From Allomyces macrogynus ATCC 38327 (Eukaryota; Blastocladiomycota; Blastocladiomycetes; Blastocladiales; Blastocladiaceae), in contig GG745333.1 of the NCBI GenBank assembly GCA_000151295.1, positions 1,079,395 through 1,089,731 of the forward strand: a stretch of 10,337 nt of DNA, in the 5' to 3' direction. The position numbers and the translations under genes were made by a program. This document shows, one piece after another, positions 1-6,267 of this stretch (position 1 is the stretch's first letter; each line of letters begins with the position of its first letter). Below the pieces are notes generated by a model that was given only the letters and a program-made list of their open reading frames with translations, had not been told where the DNA came from and did no database searches.

Positions 1-213
1 GCCACCGTGCACTTGTGTTCCCGTGCGGCGCCTTTAGAAATCCAAAGCGCATCGTTGATGATGATTCTGCCGGCCCCATTTCATCCCCTGTCGCGACTCG
101 CGAGTAAATCGTCAACAACAGCCATGCGCGATGGTTGAAGCCCAGTTGATTCATATTGATCCGAAACCACGCCCACTCCCCCACCCTCAAACTCGCAGTA
201 CCTCGTATGCACA
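1..213 (-). other. 3' flank of the acyltransferase gene
   Basis: This is downstream of the TGA at 214-216. I see no AATAAA or ATTAAA on the minus strand and no convincing gene on either strand. The plus-strand frame that enters here is antisense to exon 3 and has no family features. Confidence 0.5.
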
Positions 214-2681
214 TCATACCGCAGCCTCGCGTGGCTCCGGCACGTCCGCGACCGCTGCCGCCGGTACCCCATTCGCCACGACCGCCGACGGGGCAGGTGC
301 CGGCGGAGACGACGGTGGCGGCCCCTGCGAAACGGTTGCCGCATTCTTCATCACATCCGCAGCCTTGACAACGACCAACCCATCATCGTCATCACTACTC
401 TCCTCCGCCACTTCCTTCACATGGACTCTTCTTGCCGGCGTCGGCGACGCGGGCGACGTCCTCGGCGACCCTGTCCCCGTCGGAGACCTCGCGGTCGTGG
501 ACGTCGGCGACGCCGCATGCGAGTGCGGCGCCGACACAAAGAACGGGGTCAGGTCCAACTGGTCCGCCTCGGCCGTTGGGGAAGTCGACGCCGAGGAGGT
601 CGCGGCCATGACGAGGTTCGCGGCGCGCGCGACAACAGCCGAGGTTGCGAGCTGTAATCCCGATCGCGACGAGGAGACGGCGGCGGCGGCGGCGCCCGCG
701 GGGTGCACGAGCCACGAAGTGACCCAGGAGGAGACGCGTTGTAGGCCCGCGGCGGATTGTTGCGCGGCGGGGATTTCGGTATCCTATACGGTAGAGAGGG
801 TGACGTGAGTTGGTGCAAAGGGTGGGTAGGGAGGGTAGAGAGGGAACGTACCTTGAGAAAAAAGGTCTTGAAGTCTGGGAACAGAGTCGGTCCTATCGAC
901 AAACCGAAACGATGAGCATCGCGTCCAATCATCATCACCCCCCACACACATACACACAAAAATATCGTACCCAAGTCATTGACGACATCGTTCAAATCGC
1001 GTTCCAGCTGCCGGCGCACCTGGCGCAAGTTATGCGACGATGTCCACCTTGTCGGCAACACCGAATACAACAGTGGTGCCAACGACTTGTAGATATCCGC
1101 GCCCGTCTCGCCCCACGACACGGCGACGAGCGACAGGTACGGCAGCGCCGTGAGTTCAAACAGCGGCACAAACCACGTCCATGGCGCGGGCCACTTGAGG
1201 GCGAACCTCACCACGACCCACGTGAGCAGCGTGTACAGGATGTGCACGAGCGGAACCAGACCGAGGGCCACGAGCAATTTCCACGTCGCCAACACGTCGC
1301 GGCCCTCGATCTTGACCGTCGACGCAGCGAGCGCTTCCTTGGCCTTGCGCTTGGAAATGCGGCTCGCGGCCACGGCGATCGGCGCGTTCAGGATCGTGCC
1401 GGGCAGGGCGACGAGGCCCATGAGCGTGAGCAGCGCGAGTCGGTAGAGCAGCAACCCAAGCGCGCGCATCCCGCCAATCGCGGTGCGTTCCACCTGGTGG
1501 TCCTGGAGCCCATGGTACCGCAGCAGCTGGTTATAGTAGAGGACCTTTTGCTCGAGGTCCTTCACGCGCGGATCCGACTTGTAGTGCAGGTAACCCCGCA
1601 TCAATCGCCTCGTGAGTTCCAGTTTCTGCACGAGCGTGAGCTTGCGGTTCAGCGGCCTGTACAACCGCCGCACGGCCTGGATCACCTGCAGCGTCGCGTA
1701 ATCCGGCGCCGTGACCGTCACGTTGGCCACCGCCGCCTGGACCAGATCCAAGACATTCTTGCACGCGGCGCGTTTATCGGCGCCACCGGCACGGTACATT
1801 TCGACCCACTCACGCGGCACCGAAATCGGCGCGCCGTACTCGACGACCGCGCGTGACCGGAACCGGTGCGCGTGGAAGTAACTCAATCCCACCGGCACGA
1901 GCTTCACGTCCAGCTCTGAATACTTTTCCATGGCGCCGAGCGCCATGATCGCGGCGCCCGCCTTGAACGGCAACAGTTCCGACCGGTCGTGCGACCCGCC
2001 CTCCGGGAAAATCCCGATACATTCGCCCGCGTGCAATCGGTCATAGACGGCCTCGTACATTTGCGCGTAGTCGACCTTGGGCGCGACGCGCGCGGCCAGG
2101 CCCGTCGGTAAGGATAGCGCGGTGACCACGTCCGTGTCGGTAACTGCGCGCCGGAGACGTAATCGCGTGGGGCCTTCGACAGAGGCGATTTCGAGCGTCA
2201 CGTCCGTGCCCGGACCCGAGGCACCCGCCGCGGGCGGGATCACGAGCAGGAGTGAGTGGCCCGGAGCGATCTTCCCGAGTTTCGCCCAGTGTTCGAAATC
2301 CACGTCCACCCCGGACCCAACAACAGCCTCGAGCAAGTCCGGCGCGTTGGCCGGGTCGGGCAACCAGATGCGCACGGGCAATTTAACCGCAATGTCAATT
2401 GCTCGCGTCACGCCGATCGCGCCGAGGGCCTTGATGAACGTGCCGACGTATCGGCGGTTCCATGGACTCTGCGTTGAGAGAAAGCCGACGCGGCGGCGCG
2501 CGGTGCGAATGAGCATGAGCGGGTCGACGAATTGGTTGTGGTGTGGGGCCGCGACAAAGATGACGGGCCCGGTTTTCGGGATGTGTTGCGACCCGCGCGC
2601 GCGGATTTCGCGGAAGAAGATGCCGACGACGAACGAGAAGAGCGCGGCGAGGACATCGTATAGGAAGGCGTTCATGGCCAT
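214..2681 (-). CDS. SCT1: Glycerol-3-phosphate / dihydroxyacetone-phosphate acyltransferase, Sct1/Gpt2 type
   Basis: Catalyses the first acylation of glycerolipid synthesis, moving a fatty acid from acyl-CoA to position 1 of glycerol-3-phosphate (or DHAP in the yeast relatives), in the ER membrane. The spliced model is join(2681..971, 892..852, 783..214) and gives 773 residues, close to the yeast proteins. The acyltransferase domain starts almost at once: H-x4-D (HNQFVD, 48-53), FPEGG with following SHDRSELLPFKAG (225-242), and VPVGLSY (262-268). Hydrophobic, probably membrane-spanning stretches lie near 407-439, 467-495 and 500-523. Exon 3 (585-773) is a disordered Ala/Ser/Thr/Pro tail with clustered Ser/Thr-Pro sites and an acidic SSDDDD run (713-718). 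The ATG at 2681 has A at -3 and G at +4 and is the first ATG after the predicted transcription start. The frame stays open upstream to 3476, but that stretch is Arg/Cys/Pro noise without family similarity. The family call is firm. Whether the protein matches Sct1 or Gpt2 more closely, or precedes their split, cannot be decided here. Confidence 0.93.
784..851 (-). other. Intron 2 of the acyltransferase gene (68 nt, phase 0)
   Basis: The donor is AAG|GTACGT and the acceptor TATAG|GAT. Splicing shifts to the frame that stays open to the TGA at 214-216 and yields FFLK-DTEIPAAQQ. The interior is C/T-rich, with CTCAC as a possible branch point. Without removal of this intron the reading continues into Arg/Pro-rich nonsense-like sequence. 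Confidence 0.85.
893..970 (-). other. Intron 1 of the acyltransferase gene (78 nt, phase 1)
   Basis: The donor is G|GTACGA and the acceptor GATAG|GA. Splicing rejoins a glycine codon and makes NDVVNDLG-PTLFPDFKTFF, which reads well for the family. The length is divisible by three and there is no in-frame stop, so an unspliced reading looks like an uninterrupted ORF. The interior is G/T-rich. Confidence 0.82.
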
Positions 2682-2918
2682 GGTGACGGGATGGTTGGGA
2701 GGTTCGTGCAGGTTGGCTGGCAGGGGCTTGGTGGACAGCGACCTTGAGCTGCACGGCTGGCCGCGCTGGCGCACGCAGCGACTCCGTACTTGACGACAAT
2801 GTGCACGCGCGCGTTTGGGTCCGATCCAAAGCAGCGGCGACGGGAGCCGTGCGGGGAACGGAGCGGGAGCGGTGACGAGTGCGTCGGCACGGGTGCGTGC
2901 TAGCGGTGCGCGTCCGAG

Positions 2919-2925
2919 CTTTATA
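2919..2925 (-). promoter_or_regulatory. TATA box of the acyltransferase gene
   Basis: The minus strand reads TATAAAG, 238 bases before the start codon. A start site about 30 bases downstream (near 2890) would give a leader of roughly 210 nt. That leader holds no ATG before 2681, which supports both the TATA call and the chosen start codon. Confidence 0.6.
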
Positions 2926-2970
2926 CGAGCAGCACAGGTCGACGAAAAGCGCGCACAGTGACACGGGAAC

Positions 2971-2990
2971 GGCACGGCACGGCACGGCAC
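2971..2990. repeat. GGCAC pentanucleotide x4 tandem repeat
   Basis: Four exact head-to-tail copies of GGCAC (GTGCC on the minus strand) end about 45 bases upstream of the acyltransferase TATA box. It could be a simple microsatellite or repeated binding sites. The sequence alone does not say which. Confidence 0.85.
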
Positions 2991-3751
2991 GAGACACACG
3001 CCACTGATCCGGCCTCGTGCAGCGATATTGACGTTGTACACGCGCGGTCCCGGCTCCCCGACTGATTTGTTGGGCCGGTTGGGGTGCGGTGTGCAGCACG
3101 GTTCGTCGAGGTTCGCTCTGGTTCCTTGGATGCACGGCGCGAGTCGTTGGTCGCGCGCACACGGGCGAGTCGGGTCGTGCGCGTGCTCGTCGTCGTCAGC
3201 GCGCGAGTGTTGTCGAACGGTGGCAGAGCAGCAGGAAGGGCCAGGAGGGAGGACGAGAGCAGGGAAGGTGTGGGGAAGCAGGCCAGCTTGTTCTGATCGG
3301 CCTGCAGAAGAGCGGCAGACGCGCCATACGCGCCACGTGCCGCATTTGTAACAATTTGCACGACGCTCACTGCCGATGCACCCTCGTCTCGCGCCGTCTC
3401 GCACAACCTTGCCGACGTGTCGCGCGCTCCCGGCAACGGTACACGTGCAGTCGCCAAGTGAGTGCGACCAACGCACGCACCGGTCTCCGCGCTGCTCTCA
3501 GGCGCCCGCAGTGCCGACGCCGACGATGTCAAGCTGCTGTCTTTTTGACCACGCAAGTCTTACAGCTTCCGCGTCTCCTTGTGGCGCGCCAAGTTTTAAC
3601 CTCTGCGAAGATCTCCCCTGTTGCTGGTTTTATGCGTTCCTTCGCCCTCAAACACCGCGTCGCCGAGTGGACTGTATTTCACGATGACAAAATGGGGAAG
3701 AGACAGGCTTCGCGCACACGACATGACTCGACTCGCGCACGCATCTTGAAT
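2991..3751. other. Gene-poor stretch between the acyltransferase promoter and the next gene
   Basis: It holds the upstream region of the acyltransferase gene and the 3' flank of the membrane-protein gene. Open frames here (for example 3376-3687 plus and 2921-3556 minus) are Arg/Cys/Ser-rich, lack domains and show weaker G/C preference at third positions than the real genes. A purine-rich plus-strand tract lies at about 3225-3290. CACGTG palindromes occur at 3334-3339 and 3442-3447. I see no tRNA-like fold and no mobile-element ends. Confidence 0.6.
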
Positions 3752-4429
3752 CTACGCGGACAGCGCCGGCACTATCCTCGCAGCAGGCAGCGGCTCTGCA
3801 GCGGCGCCAGGACCAGCTTGCGCCAACGCTGAGCGGGCTACTGACGGTGGCGGCACCTCGTCGTCCGGAATGTCGAGCGGCACCAACACTGCGGGACTTG
3901 GTGGCCCTTGATCGATTCTTGCCGTCGGACCGGGCAGCGCAGCTGGTAACGGCACTGCAGGGCCTGGCACTGGAGCCACGTCCATGTCCACCGGCGAGCT
4001 TGTCCTTGGCAACGCCGTCGCCTCCCCCTCTACCGGTACCACCACGGGCTCCCCCACCTCCAACCGCACCGTCCCATCGGGCCCTGCCCACGGCGTGTAT
4101 GGCGGTAATCCCGGCGCGGTCGCGTCGAGCGCGTCCTGCCCTGACCGCCACTTCTCAACGACGCCCAGGACGACGTACCCACGCGTACGTAATTGCCGCG
4201 CGATGGTGGCGGGCGGCGGTGGAGCCGAGAGCGCGGGTGGCGATGGTGGCGGCGGCGCGCTGCCCGTCCATCCGGGCGGTAAGTACCAAATGGACCGGGA
4301 GGGGGCCTCGGCGAGATCCTTGGCGCGCAGTCGCCGCTGGCCGCGGCGGCGCGCAATGCATTGCACGATCAGCCCGGCCAGGAGGGAGACGAGGATCGCG
4401 AGGACCGAGACATCGAGGAGCGCGACCAT
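3752..4429 (-). CDS. Unrecognised single-span, proline-rich membrane protein
   Basis: I do not recognise this protein. From the ATG at 4429 (G at -3, G at +4) it has 225 residues and ends at a TAG. A hydrophobic span covers about residues 7-26 and is followed at once by a basic cluster (RRRGQRRLR, 27-35). That arrangement predicts a signal anchor with the long C-terminal part in the cytosol. After the span come a WYLPPGW segment (48-54), two PPPP runs (possible SH3, WW or profilin ligands), a more ordered-looking patch (TIARQLRTRGYVVLGVVEKW) and a Pro/Ala/Val-rich tail with no Cys. Codon use strongly prefers G or C at third positions, as in the neighbouring genes, so it is probably real. The same frame is open upstream to 4534. 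Joining 4767..4600 to 4534..3752 over a 65-nt intron would give 316 residues with a Ser/Thr/Pro-rich N-terminal part. Which start is used is unsettled. No function is proposed. Confidence 0.62.
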   Translation of the reverse strand: MVALLDVSVLAILVSLLAGLIVQCIARRRGQRRLRAKDLAEAPSRSIWYLPPGWTGSAPPPPSPPALSAPPPPATIARQLRTRGYVVLGVVEKWRSGQDALDATAPGLPPYTPWAGPDGTVRLEVGEPVVVPVEGEATALPRTSSPVDMDVAPVPGPAVPLPAALPGPTARIDQGPPSPAVLVPLDIPDDEVPPPSVARSALAQAGPGAAAEPLPAARIVPALSA

Positions 4430-4534
4430 TTCGGGCGTGCGGGGACGTGGAGTGCTTGCGGGGATGTTTTGGCTGCAGCTGCAGTAGTTGGATGCAAGGG
4501 ACTTGGTGGCGCTGAGGTTGTTGGTGGACAACGG

Positions 4535-4599
4535 CTAGAAATGGAGCTCGGGCCGAACGGCGGTCGTCGATCTGGAACGTCGTCCACGGTGCTGGTTAC
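4535..4599 (-). other. Possible intron in a 5'-extended model of the membrane-protein gene
   Basis: The donor TTG|GTAACC and acceptor TTTCTAG|CCG would join two open frames in phase 0. The length (65 nt) and TAG acceptor match the three firmer introns here. The donor does not match their GTRCG pattern, and the ATG at 4429 works without it, so this is tentative. Confidence 0.3.
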
Positions 4600-4888
4600 C
4601 AACTGCTTGCGCTGGTCGGTTGCTGCTGGTGGCGACGGCGTCGGCGTCGTGGAGGGAGCGTTGGCCGCGTGTCCATTTGTGCAATCGTGGAGGAGGCCAA
4701 GACAAGAGAGGGCGTGGTGCAAGGCGTTCGCCGGGACAAGGGACGAACTGTCCACGTCATTCCTCATGAACTGTCCGTTTCGGCACGCCCACTCACGTCA
4801 ACAAAGCGACCAAATTACAACGTTCACCGCGGTGCGATAACAATCTGCACCACTCATGACTGTCACGACGGGGGTGTCGAGCAAGAGG

Positions 4889-4893
4889 ATATA
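4889..4893 (-). promoter_or_regulatory. Weak TATA-like element upstream of the membrane-protein gene
   Basis: The minus strand reads CTATATCC here. A start site about 30 bases downstream (near 4860) would suit an initiation codon at 4767 better than one at 4429, where the leader would exceed 400 nt. A short upstream frame (19 codons, ATG near 4858) would lie in that leader. The element also overlaps the EF-Ts 3' flank. Confidence 0.25.
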
Positions 4894-4906
4894 GAGAGGA
4901 TACATA

Positions 4907-4912
4907 TTTACT
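4907..4912 (-). terminator. Candidate poly(A) signal of the EF-Ts gene
   Basis: The minus strand reads AGTAAA followed directly by TATGTA, about 45 bases after the EF-Ts stop codon, in a locally A/T-rich patch. AGTAAA is a known weak variant of AATAAA, and TATGTA resembles the yeast efficiency element. The position is right but the match is imperfect. Confidence 0.4.
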
Positions 4913-4956
4913 AAATGGAAGCCCACTACTGGCACCACAATGCGACAACACCCAAT

Positions 4957-5949
4957 CTACTGCTGCCCAAGCTGCTTTTGCACCTCGGCCGCAAAGTCCT
5001 CTTCAGCCTTTTCAATCCCTTCCCCCACCTCGAACCGCGCATAGTCGCGCACGCCGACCTTGGCCGCGCCCAAGACTTTCGCCACGGTCACTTCCTCAAC
5101 CCCGTCGGCCTGGAAAAACGGTGTCGCAAAGACAAACGGCGCCGCGTCCAATTCACGCGGCGTCGGTGGGTTGTAGCCCACTACAATCTGTGCGATTTGC
5201 CGCGCGAGCTTGGCGTGGTCGCCCGTCAACTTGGCATCCCCGTTCGCCTGCAATACGGCGACCGCACCCATCTTGCCGAGCCCTTGGTCGCGCAACGCCT
5301 TTTCGCCGTGCACGTACGCGCCGGCCACCTGGTTATCGGATGTTGCGACGAGAGCGCCGCGGCGCAGCGTCACGTTCTCGCCGACTTTACCAATCGTCTC
5401 GACGATTGCCTCGCGCACCGACTGCTGTGGCGCGGCCGCGGTCTCGGCGGTCACGTCGCGTGCGGGCAACAGCGGCGCCTGTGCGAATTCGGGCACGTTG
5501 AGCGCGACCACCGAACCCGTGGTCGTGGCATTCGCGGCCTCGAGCACGTGCGCGGTCAAAGCGAGCCGGTGCACGACGCTCAAAAACAGCGGGTTGCGCG
5601 CGACAAAATCGGTCTCGGCATTGACCTCGACCATGGCCGCGCCAGAGGGGGCATCAATCACGCCGACCAGACCGTCTTTCGCGACACGGCCCTCGACCTT
5701 GGCCGCCTTCTTGGCGCCCGTGGCCGCGGCATGGTCGTTGAGCCATTGAATGGCCGCGGCCAGATCGTTGTTGGAGGCGACGAGCGCTTGTTTGGCGAGC
5801 GTGATGGGCACGCCCTCAACGTCCTTGCGCAGCTGGCCGAGCAGCTTGATGTCAGGCTTGACGGCAGCGGCGGCCGAGTAGGTGCGCGCGGCAGCGGCGG
5901 CGCGGGCGGGCCGCAGCAGCGCGGTGGAGCGGCGGACGGTGGCGAGCAT
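4957..5949 (-). CDS. TSF1: Mitochondrial elongation factor Ts
   Basis: Guanine-nucleotide exchange factor that releases GDP from mitochondrial EF-Tu during translation elongation in the matrix. The model is one exon of 330 residues from the ATG at 5949 (A at -3) to a TAG. Residues 1-29 contain four to five Arg and no acidic residue, ending near RTYSAAAA, as expected of a matrix presequence. Residues 34-73 form the UBA-like EF-Tu-binding domain. Then come the EF-Ts signature NAETDFVARN (110-119), the core element GENVTLRRG followed by GAYVHG (190-215), and a C-terminal FEVGEGIEK-x3-DFAAEV block (306-323) that is strikingly like bacterial EF-Ts. The domain-1 segment after LRK reads DVEGVPI instead of the usual TGAG-type motif. 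A 379-codon frame antisense to it has no independent support. The gene runs divergently from the M16 protease gene. Confidence 0.95.
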   Translation of the reverse strand: MLATVRRSTALLRPARAAAAARTYSAAAAVKPDIKLLGQLRKDVEGVPITLAKQALVASNNDLAAAIQWLNDHAAATGAKKAAKVEGRVAKDGLVGVIDAPSGAAMVEVNAETDFVARNPLFLSVVHRLALTAHVLEAANATTTGSVVALNVPEFAQAPLLPARDVTAETAAAPQQSVREAIVETIGKVGENVTLRRGALVATSDNQVAGAYVHGEKALRDQGLGKMGAVAVLQANGDAKLTGDHAKLARQIAQIVVGYNPPTPRELDAAPFVFATPFFQADGVEEVTVAKVLGAAKVGVRDYARFEVGEGIEKAEEDFAAEVQKQLGQQ

Positions 5950-6267
5950 GGTGCAGTTGCTGGTGGGCGGCAGCGTGAAGCGTGGAGCGAGCCTGCGCTG
6001 TTGTGCAGAGCGATTCAGCTGTTTTGTTGCGATGGCTCCACTTTTGTGCGGTGAGATTGTCACGGGTGGTGGCGTGATCGCGTCTACCGCCTGCACATCA
6101 CGTGTGAACGGCGATTATGGCAGCCGCTGACAGTGCACAGTCTGCATGCAACCCTTCACCACCAACCCACCACGACAGTCGTGACGACGAGCCACGACTA
6201 GAGCGACGCGATCCCACGCGTCTTCCGCCTGCCTGCCGCCCTGGGACTGCTCCGGGCACGCCGCCCT
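5950..6267. promoter_or_regulatory. Divergent intergenic promoter region, EF-Ts / M16 protease
   Basis: These 318 bases separate the two outward-facing start codons (507 if the protease starts at 6457). I see no TATA box on either strand. An E-box, CACGTG, sits at 6099-6104 within ATCACGTGT, close to the Cbf1-type consensus. On the plus strand a 12-codon upstream frame begins at 6146 and stops at 6184, and an out-of-frame ATG lies at 6117. Either could lower protease translation if the transcript starts that far upstream. Confidence 0.5.

Noticed and set aside
678..694. (CGG)5 trinucleotide run, considered as an expandable repeat
   Set aside because: It simply encodes a five-alanine run in the acyltransferase tail and is short for a GC-rich genome.
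810..1856. 348-codon plus-strand frame
   Set aside because: It is antisense to acyltransferase coding sequence. The product is Arg/His/Gln-rich and has no recognisable domain. It mirrors the codon bias of the real gene.
3334..3447. Two CACGTG E-boxes upstream of a lipid-synthesis gene, considered as Ino2/Ino4-like control
   Set aside because: They lack the flanking bases of the yeast lipid element, lie over 400 bp from the TATA box, and CACGTG occurs about as often elsewhere in the window, including inside coding sequence.
2682..3476. Acyltransferase frame stays open 265 codons upstream of the chosen ATG, suggesting an N-terminal extension
   Set aside because: The extra sequence is Arg/Cys/Pro/Ser-rich without domain or signal, crosses the TATA box and the GGCAC repeat, and would precede a domain that already starts at the family's usual place. 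Long stop-free runs are expected in GC-rich DNA.
3376..3687. 103-codon Cys-containing plus-strand frame, briefly considered as a small secreted protein
   Set aside because: It has no N-terminal hydrophobic signal and weak codon bias, and the Cys spacing shows no pattern.
4915..6054. 379-codon plus-strand frame
   Set aside because: It is antisense to EF-Ts over its whole length, and EF-Ts has clear family signatures while this frame has none.
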